NCBI RefSeq assembly: GCF_002288925.2
Contig: NW_022098044.1
Location: forward strand, 13,210,216-13,274,215
DNA: 64,000 nucleotides
From: Delphinapterus leucas
Taxonomy: Eukaryota > Chordata > Mammalia > Artiodactyla > Monodontidae
Reading direction: 5' to 3'
Shown: in pieces, positions 35,956 to 47,608 of the stretch
How positions within the stretch are numbered: position 1 is the first letter of the stretch
Layout: every line of letters begins with the position of its first letter
The notes under the pieces: model-generated
The model's input: only the letters and a program-made list of their open reading frames with translations
Told to the model about the DNA's origin: nothing
Database searches by the model: none
Made by a program: the position numbers and the translations under genes

Positions 35956-36389
35956 AAAAGTTTTATATATGAATTAAACCATAATTATCATGTCAGTGCA
36001 TTTTAATAATTTTAAACAAATATCATTTCCTTTGTCATTCATATTTATAAATAAATGTAAAGTATAATATAAATATAATATAAAATTAATACATAATATA
36101 CAATGTATAATATATTATTAAATTATATATTATACATATTAATATGTTACATATTTATATGTTATGTACATTTACATATATTTTTTTATAAATTAAGAAG
36201 GCTTACAATAGTTTAATTCTATCTCTCACTTATTTGCCCAAATGTGTAGGAATTCTGATGAGTTAGAGAATCAAAATGCATATTCAGGGACTCCCACTTC
36301 TGGAGAGATACAGAATTATTTCTCCCTTTTCCTCTTCATAGTTCTCCCTGGATATTATATATTAAAGAAACATAAGGAAATGTGGATGA
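35956..36389. other. AT-rich spacer between two L1 5' ends
   Basis: Strongly AT-rich from 35,975 to 36,195 with repeated ATATTA/TATAAT elements. It separates the two divergently oriented L1 5' regions. Confidence 0.5.
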
Positions 36390-39300
36390 AATATGGAGAG
36401 AAGAAGCCAGACCAGATTGGGACCTAATGGCCAATATGGTGGTATGTTCCCTGGGTTTTCTTTTGGCCTCATATTCTCTAGTCTTGGAGCTGGAGAAGCT
36501 GACAGCCTGGAATTGCTAATAAGTGCAGACAAAAAGTCCCTAATAAGAGTTTGTTCTCTTTATCCAAATGATGAGACAAGGAGCAACCTCACAAAAAAAG
36601 ACAAGTTTTAAATTATAATAGCTCTATTCCAACCAAACCCCACAGACAAAACAGTAGTCCTACCCTCATTTTGCCAACAGAAGCGTGGTGAACCTAGATT
36701 TTTACTCTCCTAAGACCTAATTGTGATGTCCGAAATCCCCTTCTTTCCCTCATGCTAAGGAAGCATCAGGGAAGGCAGAATAGAGCCTGAACTTTCATCT
36801 CCAATGTACAATAATGAGGTCTCCTACCCATTGATACCAGTGGGGACCATGTAGGGAGCCTGGACTTCCAAACACAACTCTTGGTAACAAGACGACTCCT
36901 TACCAGTTTCTGTGGAGACCAATAACAAGGTACCCATGCTGCTTCCACCCAGAGCAGTACTAGTGAAGGCCTAGCAGGAAGCTAAAACACTTACCAATGC
37001 CCAGCAGTAACAAGGAGCCCTCAGCACCATGGGTGTCAACAGAGCTCAACAGGGAGGCTAGACTTTCACCCACATGTGGCAGTAACAAGATTCCTTCTTC
37101 TCCTCTCTGAGTAGTGTCACAGGAGCCCAGTTCAAACAGAAGATTTTAAAAAGACCCATATCTCATAGTATATTATCCAAAATGTTCAGATTTCAATAGA
37201 TAATCACTCATTTTACCAAGAACCAAGGCAACTGATAGATGCCAACAGCAAATTAACATAGATGTTAGAATTATCTGAGAAGGATTTGAAAGCAGACACC
37301 ATGTAAGTGTTCCACTGAGTAATTATGGACACACATGACAAAAATAATTGAATGTCTCAATAAAGAAATGGAAAATCTCAGCAAAAAAATAAGGAGTATA
37401 AAGAAGAATCAAAGGAAACTGTAGAAGTGAGAAATATAATAACGGAAATATAAAACTTGACCAAGAAACAGAAAGTCTCAACAAGGAAACAGAACATATA
37501 AAGAGGAGCCAAATGGAAAGTTTAGAACTAATAAATACAAAAAAAAATCTAAATAAAAAATTCAGTGGGTGGGCTCAACAGCAGAATGGAAGGAACATGG
37601 GAAAGAATCAGTGAACTTGAAAACAGAACAACAGAAATTATTCAGTCTGAATAACAGAGTGAAAATAGATTAAAACAATGAACAGAACATCAAGACCCTG
37701 TGGGATTATAACGAAAGATCTAATATTCATTTCAGCAGAGTCCAAAAAGAAGAGAACCTGAAAAAGTATTCAAAGAAGTAATGGCTGAAAATGTCTTAAA
37801 CGTTGCAAAAGACATTAATCTACAAATACAATAAGCTGAGCAAATCCCAAATAGCTAAACCCAAGGAAACCTAACCAGACAGATAATAACAAGCTTTCTG
37901 AAAACTAAAGACAAATTAAAAATCTTGAAACTGGTGTGAGAGAAACTTTAGGGTAACAGCACTATAGTGGAAAAATAATTCTACTGGCAGCAGAGATCTC
38001 ATCAAAAACAACAGGGGCCATAATAAAATAGAACACCATTCTTCAAGTTTGAAAAAAAAAGAACTACCAACCTAATACTCTAAATCCAGAAAAAAGAGCC
38101 TTCAAGAATGAAGGGAAAATAAAGACATTCTCATAGGAAGTAAAATTTTCAGAATTTGTTGCCACCAGACCTACCTTAAAAGGATGGCTAAAGGAAATCC
38201 TCTAAAAACAAATTAGCTAATAAAATAAGCAATGCTGAAATATAGGAAAGGGCGAAAGAACAACAAAAGAGTAAAAATATAGATACAGACAATAGATTTT
38301 TCTTTTCCTCTTGAATTATTAAAATTATGTTTGAGAGCTGAATCAAAAATTATACAATTGTGTGTTATGCTTCATGTAAATATTTAAGCTAATTTTATAA
38401 TAAATGAGAAGGTAAATGGATGTACAGGGAGGTAAGTTTTCTATACTTCGGTTGAACTGGTAAAAATGTGACACCAGTAGATTATAATAAGTTATGTATA
38501 TAAAATGTAATACCTACAACATGGAAAAATATATACATAGAGATACACTCAAGATCTTATAAAGAAATAAAAATAGAATTCTAAAACAAATCCACTAACA
38601 AGGAGACAGGAAAAACAAAACAGAGATTAAAAAAGGGAGCGAGAACAAACAATAAAATGGAAGAGTTAGCCCTAACTTATCAATAGCATTAAATGTTATA
38701 TAATTGTCATATATACTAATTAAAAGAAACATGGTCAGAGTGGATTAAAAAAATGTAACCCAACTGTATGCTGTTCATAATAACTCACTTAAAATATAAT
38801 GAATATGGTAGATATAAACTCAAAAGATGGAAAAGATATACCACGCAAATATTAATTGAAAGAAAGCAGGAGTGTCTATATTAACAATATCAGATAAAGT
38901 AGTAATTAGAGGAAAGGTAATAACCAGGGACATAGAGGGATAAGATGATAAAAATGCTAATACATCAAAAAATCATAGCACTCTTGTACACGTATGTATC
39001 AAAGAACAGAACTGCAAATTATATGAAGCAAAAACTGATAGATCTGAAAGGAGAATTAGACAAAACTATAATTATAATTCAAGGTTTCAATGCTCCTTTC
39101 TCAACAGTTGATTAAACAACTAGACAGAAAAGCAGCCAAGACACTGAAGAGTTCAACAACACCATCAACCAACAACACAGAATTGACATTTATAGAATAC
39201 TCCCCATCCATTAACAGCAGAATACATATTATTTTCCAATGCTGATAAAATATATATCAAGACAGACCATATCTTGAGCCATAAGCAAGCTTCAACAAAT

Positions 39301-40735
39301 TTAAAATAATTGAAACAATGCAGACTGTGTTCTCTGACCAAAGGAATCAAGCTGGAGATCCAAAACATAAAGATGAAAAGAACATTTCCAAACATTTGGA
39401 GAATAGATAAAAACACTTCTAAATAATTTAGGAGCTCAAAGAAGATGTTTTAAGGGAAAGAAAAACATACATTGAACTTAATGAAAATGAAATATAACAT
39501 GTCAAAATTTGTGGCACACAGATAAAGCCATGGTGAGAGGAAAAGTTACAGCAATAAAATGCTTACCTTAGAAAAATCTGAAATCATAAATCTAAACTAC
39601 ATCTCAAGAAAGTAGAAAAATAAGAGCAAAATAATCCCAGAGCAAGTAAAAGAAAGGAAACAATAAAGGGCAGAAACCAATGTAACTGAAACAGAAAAAC
39701 AACAGAGAAAATCAATGAAATGAAGAGCTGACTGTTTGAAAAGATCTATACCAACACCAACCCCTAACTATACTCAAAAAGAAAAAAAGAAGAAAGGCAT
39801 TGATTACCAATATCAGGAATAGAAGAGGAACTATAGATTATAGACTCTGCAAGTATCAAAATGATAAGGTGATGCCACACACACAGAAAAACTCTACACA
39901 CATAAATTTGACAATTTTTTTTTTTTTTTTGTGGTACGCGGGCCTCTCACTGTTGTGGCCTCTCCCGCTGCGGAGCACAGGCTCCAGACGCGCAGACTCA
40001 GCGGCCATGGCTCATGGACCCAGCCGCTCTGCGGCATGTGGGATCTTCCCGCACCAGGGCACGAACCCGTGTCCCCCCCTTCATCGGCAAGCGGACTCTC
40101 AACCACTGCGCCACCAGGGAAGCCCAAATTTGACAATTTATATGATATGGATCAATTCCTCCAAAAGCAAAAACTACCACAATTATAGATAATTTGAATA
40201 GCCCTATAGCTAGTAAAGAAATTGAATTCATAGTTTAGCACATCTTGAGAAAGAGTTTTCCAGACCCAGATATTTTCACTGCAGAATTGTACGTGATTAA
40301 AGAATTAACATCAATTCTATTCACTCTCCTTCAGAAAATAAAAGAGGAGGGAAGACTTTCCATTCACATTATGAGTCAAGTATTATTCTAAAATTAAGGC
40401 CAGACAAAGATAGTAAAAAGGGGGATAACTACAGACTAATATCTCTCATGAATATAAATGTAACATTCATAACAAACTATTAGCAAATTGAATTCACTAT
40501 TCTATAAAAGGAACTATACACCCTGACCAAGTGGAGTTAACTCCAGGAAAGTAAGATTGGTTCAATATTTAAAAAATAATCAGTGTAATCTACTATATTT
40601 ACAAGCCAATGAAGAAAAATCATATGACCATATAAATTTATGCAAAAAATATATTTGACAAAATTAACACCCATTAAAGATAAAACCTCTCAGATAAGAT
40701 AGTAATAGAAGGAGACTTCCTCTTATACATATGAA
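36390..40735 (+). mobile_element. Ancient L1 (L1M type), near full length, decayed
   Basis: Plus-strand layout follows an L1. A 5' UTR (36,390 to ~37,140) has recurring 'agtaacaagg' units. An ORF1 region (~37,330-38,210) includes 'gggctcaacagcagaatgga', 'agaatcagtgaacttgaaaa' and 'ttcaagaatgaagggaaaat'. An ORF2 region from endonuclease to reverse transcriptase (~38,640-40,735) includes 'gaatagaagaggaactatag', 'aactacagactaatatctct' and 'agattggttcaatatttaaa'. All frames are riddled with stops and small indels, so it is inert and much older than the L1 at 50,769. A CHR SINE interrupts ORF2 at 39,918-40,125. Confidence 0.75.
39918..40125 (-). mobile_element. Cetacean CHR-type SINE inside ancient L1 ORF2
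   Basis: T run, then antisense body (gtggtacgcgggcctctc, gctgcggagcacaggctcc) and head ccaccagggaagccc. A perfect 14-bp TSD (AAATTTGACAATTT) lies at 39,904-39,917 and 40,126-40,139. Removing it restores a continuous L1 ORF2 context on both sides. Confidence 0.95.
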
Positions 40736-40859
40736 ATAAAGCAGCAGAAACAGACACCCACAAACTTGAAGCCCTATGACAATCTGGAAAAGACTGTAGA
40801 ATAAGTATGTTTACAATGATTAAGAAATTAGAATAAGTTCTGGATGCATAATAAAAGAT

Positions 40860-41660
40860 AAAGTACTTTTGATAAAGAAAAGATGAATTTGAAAATTAAA
40901 CAGTTTCTCTCTAAAAGTAAAAAAAAAAAAAAGATACAATAAACAGCTCAATGGAACAGTTAAATGGCACAAAAGACACAGCTAAATAGAGAATTAATAA
41001 ACAATAAGAAATATGTCTAGAAGTAGAGAGGCAATATTCAAGAAGGTAATAGTTGAAAGGTGATAGTCTTCAAACTGAAGAAATACTCTGGCAAGCAGGA
41101 AAATTTTAAAAAAAAGTCCATAATTAGATACATCAGGGTGGACACCAATAAAAAAAGAGAAATCTTAGAGAAATTGAGAGAGAAAAGACAAATTACCCTT
41201 AAATGAATGACATTTAGATCAACAGATTTCCCATTGAACAAAAAAATAGGGGAAACTAGGTGAAGGGAACTTTCTGTGCTATCTCTGCAACATTTCTGTG
41301 GTATAAAGTTATTCCAAATTGAAAGTTAATTTTAGAATGCTTAAAAAGTAATAATAATATTAAAGCTAGTCAGAAAAAAAAAAAGAATGAATGTCTTAAA
41401 GATGCTAAGGGAAAATAAATCCCGAACTAGAATTACATACTAAAATAAAAACAAAAAACTTTATTTTTCTTGAATGAGGGTGAAATAAATATGTTTTCCC
41501 CCACATGGACCATCACTGAAAGGACTACTAAAATATATACTTCAGTAAGAAAGAAGCTGAACTCATAAAAAGTAACAAAATCACAAGAAATGATTTTGTT
41601 AAAAAATAATAAGTATGTTGAACAATTTGGAAAATATATTCCTATAGACTGAGAGGAGTC
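40860..41660 (+). mobile_element. HAL1-like or L1 ORF1-derived fragment
   Basis: After the ORF2 of the older L1 the sequence returns to ORF1-like text: 'agtccataattagatacatc', 'agagaaaagacaaattaccc', 'gaatgacatttagatcaac', then, beyond an insertion, 'gatgctaagggaaaataaat' and 'tgaatgagggtgaaataaat'. ORF1-type sequence downstream of ORF2 fits a separate HAL1 element (ORF1-only LINE) or an independent L1 fragment. Confidence 0.5.
41248..41388 (+). mobile_element. L1M-type 3' end nested in HAL1-like fragment
   Basis: The piece 'aactttctgtgctatctctg', 'caacatttctgtggtataaa', 'gttattccaaattgaaagtt' is the conserved 3' terminus of old L1M elements. It ends in an A run and splits the ORF1-like sequence, which resumes at about 41,389. 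Confidence 0.5.
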
Positions 41661-41796
41661 ATATATAGACAGTGAGAATAGAGTGATTTAAAATATTCTC
41701 TGACCAAGAGAATGTAGGCAGAAGTGATTTTGCCACTTTCCTCCAGAAATGCCCTAAGCAATCCTCCATGGGTTCTTTAAAAATATATACACATAC

Positions 41797-41913
41797 GGGA
41801 ATTCCCTGGCAGTCTAGTGGTTAGCACTCCAAGCTTCCACTGCAGGGGCACGGGTTCATTCCCTGGTTGGGGAACTAAGATCCCACATGCGGCGAGGTGC
41901 AGCCAAAAAAAAA
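41797..41913 (+). mobile_element. Cetartiodactyl tRNA-derived SINE (CHR-1-like), short
   Basis: Starts gggaattccctggcagtcta, has a B-box-like gggttcattccctgg and ends gcggcgaggtgcagcc followed by A9. It lacks the long body of the other copies and differs in its head, so it is a distinct, older SINE class. The flanks are A/T/C repeats, so a TSD cannot be defined. Confidence 0.9.
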
Positions 41914-41993
41914 TACACACACACACACACATATACATATGTATCATATACATATTATATATATCATATATAATATATAAATAAATGTATATG
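41914..41993. repeat. (AC)n(AT)n compound microsatellite
   Basis: An (AC)8-9 tract passes into ATAC and AT-rich steps, growing out of the A-rich SINE tail. SINE tails are known seeds of microsatellites. Confidence 0.85.
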
Positions 41994-42119
41994 CCATAAA
42001 ATAATGATTTTAGTGGGAAAAATAATATTAAAATGTTTTAAATCTAAGATGATAAGAGAAAGGCTGGGAGGACAAAGGAAGGAAAAGAGGTAGAGAAAGA
42101 AACAAAACAGAGAAAAAAA

Positions 42120-42362
42120 GAAAGAGGAAGAGATTGGGATCGACAAACATACACTACTATGTATAACATAGATAACTAATGAGAACCTACTGTATAGCAC
42201 AGGGAACTCTACTCAGTGCTCTGTGATGACCTAAATGGGAAGGAAATCCAAAAACGAGGGGATATATGTATACATATAGCTGATTCACTTCACTGTACAG
42301 CAGAAACCAACACAACATTGTAAAGCAACTGTATGCCAATAAAAAAATTAAAAAATAAAAAA
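42120..42362 (+). mobile_element. L1 3' UTR fragment
   Basis: Plus-strand 3' UTR order: 'tgtataacatagataactaa', 'ctactgtatagcacaggga', 'ggggatatatgtatacatat', 'cactgtacagcagaaaccaa', 'acattgtaaagcaactgtat', and an A-rich tail with AATAAA. Only ~240 bp of the 3' end was copied. Confidence 0.85.
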
Positions 42363-42404
42363 CTATACCCTAAAATTTTATAACATAAAGTTACTAATAA
42401 AGGG

Positions 42405-42470
42405 TAAAAGTTAAAAGAAAAGAAAAAGAAAAGAAAGAAGAGGGAGGAAGGAAGGAAGGAAGAAAAGGGA
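42405..42470. repeat. (GAAA)n/(GGAA)n purine tract
   Basis: A run of AAAAG and GGAA units, entirely purine for about 60 bases. Confidence 0.85.
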
Positions 42471-43439
42471 ATGGATACAGAAGATAAACTGCTGGTGGCG
42501 GGTGTCCCTGGTCAGGGGACAGGGTTGCTATATATATCCTGCTACCACTCAGACCATCATCTTATGTCCTTTGAACAAAATTGCTCAAGTCTAAAAAAAT
42601 ACAATAAAATTGTCCTTGACACTCTGCCAATCTATCCCATCTTGAAGGCAAAGCTTGCATCTCACCTCTTCTTTGAAATCTTCTGCTGAGAAGAGTAGCA
42701 AACTGCCCTCCTTCTTTTACTTGTTCAAGCACTTAGCTTGACCACTCTCTTTTACATTTTATTTATATTGTTGTCTAATATTACTGTCAGTGTTAATAAG
42801 CAATTCCATGTGTGTTGACCTTCTGCTAATTGCAAGACTGCTGGTTGCACTGCCCTCATGGCCAGGGCAGTGAGGAATACCTAATAGGTACCCAGCTGGC
42901 CTCATCTCATTAGCTGCTTGCTCATTCCAGGCAACTCCACATACTCATAAAAAACCTCACCCTAATGTTAGCCCAGGAGACCAGAATAGCAAATATATAG
43001 CCCTGGTGTCCAGGGAGAGCCTTCTTCTAAGGGCAGCATTCTACGTGGCAGAGGGCAGGTTCAAGTTTCTAAAACAAAGCTGCCAATGTCATTAGGAGAT
43101 GCTCTCTCTGCAGCTTATAGATTCAGCTCTCACAGGACAAAATATATATATGGTAAGGCAGAGTAACAGTATTGTCAGCAATATTATGGTATTCATGATT
43201 CTCCCTTTTGGTCTTTCTAAATTCAAGAAGAAGACATCACCATATGCAAATTAAATCAAATATAAATAAAAGGAAATAACATTATGCAGAAATCAAACTC
43301 TGCATCCATTGATAGGGTGGTCCTTAATACCCAGATGTGGAAAATGTATGGAGAAAATATCTGAAAATTGATTTCATTTCCCCCTGAATGCTTTGATATC
43401 CTGTAAAAACACATTAAAAAGTCAAAAGAAAACATATAG
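42471..43439. other. Non-coding sequence, possible L2 remnants
   Basis: Around 42,640-42,800 the order 'ctcacctcttctttgaaatc' to 'cattttatttatattgttgt' is loosely L2-like. No gene is supported. Confidence 0.3.
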
Positions 43440-43620
43440 TCATACATATGAGTGGAGGTAAGAATACTGGTTTCAAAGACCAAGTGAGAAACAGGAATTT
43501 ACCTTCTCTGAGCTTCATTGTCTTCATCTATAAAATGAGTATCCTACTAGCTTTCTTCTTGAAATGATATAAAGGAAGCAAATTTCCTAGCACAAGATCT
43601 GACACATAGTTAACTGAATT
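43440..43620 (+). repeat. MIR SINE
   Basis: Plus-strand MIR 3' half: 'ttctctgagcttcattgtct', 'tcatctataaaatgagtatc', 'acaagatctgacacatagtt'. Confidence 0.65.
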
Positions 43621-44721
43621 TGTATTCCCCTTTCCTTTCCATGGTGTTGGAGATAAGGCACGAAAATATTTTTATTTTGGCAAGTTCATCATCTTTCATC
43701 CTCAAATACAACCCCATAAATGCAGCTTTTGAACACAGTTTCTGGGCAAAGCCATTAAGAAGATTCTATCCTTTGCAATTCTTCCAAGCCAGCCTGTACA
43801 GCAATTTGCAACTTTATGATGTGATAAATAGAATTTCTTTGTTTTGCTTTTTCATTTGTATATTTATTGAGATATGACAATCTTAATTAGTTCCGTTTTT
43901 TTTGTGTTTGTTTGTTTTCCTCGTTGGGAAAGGCAGCTTTCTGTAGTGCAAAATAATTCTGCATGCTAACAGGGTGAATAAAACTTAGCCCGCGGCATTC
44001 CTTGAGGTTGATGCTGCTTAGAACGCAACTCTGTGGATTTTCTTTTCACTAGTTTTCTCTTTAAGTGCTGAGGTAATGTTCAGGACTTGGGTGAATGCCA
44101 GACCTCAAGAGGCAGCCGCCCACTGAGAAGCAATAGAACGCTCTTTAAATTCTAGACACTCAGACTCATCCAACATGTTCTCCGCAGCCTACTTATCACC
44201 TATCTCGCTCCTGAAAAAGCTGAGCCCTACCAAATGCCTCTTCGCAATGCAATGCAACCTTGCTGCATCTTGGCTTTTATAGAAGAGAAGGAGTAAGTCT
44301 GAATTCCCAGGGGAGTATTTGGACGTGTTGTTCACACCATGCTGTTCCTCTTTGACCTTTGGGAGCAAAGCTGTGTGAATGCTGTGTCCCACTGAGGAGG
44401 TACCAGCAGCCTATTAGACAACTCATAAATATCTAAAGACATACAAATTATTTCCACTATGAATAGCTCACCATCATCACCCAAAACAATTAGCATGGTT
44501 CCCTAGTGTTTCCTATTTGCCAAGTTCTTCACATCATCACAAAGTCTGTCACTGATTCAACACTTGTAAGAGGAAGGGCATAATTTATTATTTCCCTGGG
44601 TTTTTTTTTTTTTTTTTTTGTCTTGTTTTGAGTTAACTCCAGTAATGGAGCATTTCAAGTGTACAGAAAACAGCACTAGGCACTCCTGGTAAAGGAAAAA
44701 AAAAAAATCAATAACATTGTT
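43621..44721. other. Unique sequence; 43,930-44,300 retains CpGs
   Basis: The part near 43,990-44,230 keeps several CpGs (cccgcggc, agaacgc, gccgcc, tccgcagc, tctcgctc) and has no named repeat. It may be a conserved non-coding element, but there is no coding or splice evidence. A T run of about 19 lies at 44,601-44,619. Confidence 0.3.
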
Positions 44722-44890
44722 AATCACCTACTGTGTGTCAAGTGTTTTGCATTTGCTCTCATTTCATTTAAAACATAAAAAAACACGTAAATCTATAGGG
44801 TGATATTATCATTCCTGTTTTACAGTTGGGAAAAGAGACACCTTGGGTAGTTAATTTTCTCAGTATTTTAAAGTTATGCATGGCATAGAA
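44722..44890 (-). repeat. MIR SINE
   Basis: Antisense MIR: 'cacctactgtgtgtcaagtg', 'gatattatcattcctgtttt', 'acagttgggaaaagagacac'. Confidence 0.7.
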
Positions 44891-45114
44891 GATGTATGAT
44901 AATTAGACAAGACCAAGGGCTTCTGTATCCCAAATGAGTTGAATGACTCAATTCATTCAACAAATATTGATGTATAAAACCTACTTTATCTGAGGAAGAA
45001 CTGGAATGAAATTGTAATTCAGCAAAGTCATAAACTCTATCATGTGGTTTAGAGGTCTAGAAAAAGTCCAATGCCATTTTCACTCAAAAAACTATGGAAA
45101 TAGATGTCCCACTT

Positions 45115-46018
45115 CTTTTCATTTAATGATTTTTCAATTAATTTTTAATTGAAGTATAGTTGATTGACAATGTTGTGTTAGTTTCCACTGTACAGCAAAG
45201 TGAATCAGCCATACATATACATATATCTACTCTCTTCTAGACTCCATTCCCATATAGGTCATTATAGAGCACCAAATAGAGTTTCCTGTGCTATACAGTA
45301 GGTTCTTATTAGTTACCTTTTATATATAGTAGTGTGTATATGTCAATTCCAATCTCCCAATGTATCCTCCCTTTTCCCCCTTGGTAACCATAAGTTTGTT
45401 TTCTACATCTGTGACTCAATTTCTGTTTTGTAAATAGGTTCATTTGTACCATTTTTTAGATTCTACATATAAGCTATATCATGATATTTGCCTTTCTCCA
45501 TCTGACTTACTTCACTCAGTATGACAATCTCTAGGTCCATCCATGTTGCTGCAAATGGCATTATTTCATTCTTTTTCATGGCTGAGTAATATTCCATGGT
45601 ATATAGGTACCACTTCTTCTTTATCCATTCCTCTGTTGATGGACATTTAGGTTGCTTCCATGTCCTGGCTATTGTAAATAGTGCTTCAATGAACATTGGG
45701 GTGCATGTATCCTTTTGAATTATGGTTTTCTCTGGATATATGCCCAGGAGTGGCATTGCTATATCATATGGTAGCTCTATATTTAGTTTTTCAAGGATTC
45801 TCCATACTGTTCTCCCTAGTGGCTGTACCAATTTACATTCCCACCAACAGTGTAGGAGGGTTCCCTTTTCTCCACACCCTCTCCAGCATTTACTGTCTGT
45901 AGATTTTTTTGATGATGGTCCTTCTAACTGGTGTGAGGTGATACCTCATTGTGGTTTTGATTTGCATTTCTCTAATAATTAGTGATGTTGAGCATCTTTT
46001 CATGTGACCTCTTGGCCA
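45115..46018 (-). mobile_element. 5'-truncated L1
   Basis: It carries the antisense 3' UTR (gaagtatagttgattgacaa) then antisense ORF2 C-terminus, including ggctgagtaatattccatgg and cccaccaacagtgtagga. One 122-codon frame (45,463-45,831) still shows ORF2 text such as [19 protein letters not shown]. An imperfect 11-bp TSD (ATGTCCCACTT at 45,104-45,114; ATATCCCACTT at 46,019-46,029; 10 of 11 match) brackets it. It is a 904-bp insertion. Confidence 0.9.
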
Positions 46019-46029
46019 ATATCCCACTT

Positions 46030-46978
46030 GTGATTGAACAAGTTAATCCGTGACGGTGTAAGGATGTGGTCCAAATTCTTCATGAAAATAGAAATATAGA
46101 ATAAAAGAGGGTGAGAGTGGGAGGTGGGCGTTAGTGAGAAAAGAATGAGAACAAAAGAGATGGGGAGGGGAAAGAGAATGAAAGAAGGAGAGAGAGAGAG
46201 GAGAGTTTAGTGAAACTTGTCCAACCAACTTGTCATCAAGAGCTTTACCCTTAAGTTCTGATAACGTATATGATAAATGAGTTGACATAAGTGGCTTGAA
46301 GGAAAACATATGTAAGTGTAAGATGCTGGTTCATGGTGGAGAATAGTCAATGACTAAAAAAATGGCAATTGTATGAGAGAAGATCTTTGAGTGTTCCATT
46401 AATGTTTCAGATATGTGCTGTGAGTTATTTATCTAGTATAGCTGATGAAATACCACTGAGCCAAATCATAGTCACTTGCTGAGTCTTTCCCTCTAGAAAT
46501 GCACTGGGTGGTTATAGAGTTGGGGTCTGGGTTACAAGGTTGGCTATACTCTGTGGCTAAGGGACCTAAAGAAGTTAACTAATAACTACTTCATAACTAA
46601 TCCAAATAAGGATCTAAATAAGGATCATGATGATCTACTCAGTGCCAAATGACCAGACAGGGTGTTTTAGGGCAAGTCAGTTTGTCACTTTAGAAATGAA
46701 TGATGATGGTCTTGCCCAGGCTACTACTATTATAGTGTCCAAAAGATACCCTTTCCAGAGCCAGAAAGATACAATGTCTGCTTCCCACCATTCTCACCAT
46801 GTTTTCTCACTGAAATTCTATTCTATTAAATATCTATGGGTCATTACTCTTTGGCTACAGCATAATTGGGTACAGGTAAAATACTTTACCATTTGATACA
46901 GTCCCTCCAACAGTGGAACACATAGTACAAGGTAAGTTTCAATGGATCAAAAACAAAAACAAAAGCATTTTAGAATTA
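46030..46978. other. Non-coding sequence with a GA-rich patch
   Basis: A purine-rich patch (gagagtgggag and gagagagagagag units) lies at 46,090-46,205. A weak plus-strand MIR may lie at 46,500-46,640. Confidence 0.35.
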
Positions 46979-47220
46979 AGAGATACACACTACCATATAT
47001 AAAATAGATAACCAACACATACTAACTGCATAGCACAGGGAACTGTACACAGTATTTTGTAATAACCTATAAGGGGAGAGAATCTGAAGTGTATATATAT
47101 ACATATATATAAAACTATATATATACATAAAACTATATATATGACTGAATATATATGTGCTATGTATCTGAAACTAACATTATACTGTAAATCAACTATA
47201 CTTCAATGAAAACAAAAACA
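46979..47220 (+). mobile_element. L1 3' UTR fragment
   Basis: Plus-strand order 'ccatatataaaatagataac', 'actgcatagcacagggaact', 'tattttgtaataacctataa', 'atgtatctgaaactaacatt', 'gtaaatcaactatacttcaa', with an expanded ATATAT tract inside (47,090-47,155). Confidence 0.85.
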
Positions 47221-47608
47221 CTTTACAGTGACACCAAAAAAACTGTGGTTGTGTCTCACTCAACTTCATTGCTGTAAAACTCATCATCTTTCAAAAACAT
47301 GTAAAAGAACAATTCCTCATTGTCTGCAAAGAAATCAGAGCATCTGAGAGAAGTATCAATACATGTTTTTTGAAAGCACTTAGATTTTTTGTTAACTTTT
47401 GTTCCACCTTTCCATGCTAAGTGGTATCACCACTCCAGTTTTATATTAAAAGGACTTTCCTTTCTTATATGCTTCAAAACCATGAAGAAATAAACTTGGT
47501 TACTACGTATAAAGTAAGGAACAAAAAGAGAACTGTGTTATGAGAAAGGTCAGGAGTGATTTCTCAGCGACAGCAAAACAAATTAAGACAATTTAAAATG
47601 TGGACATA

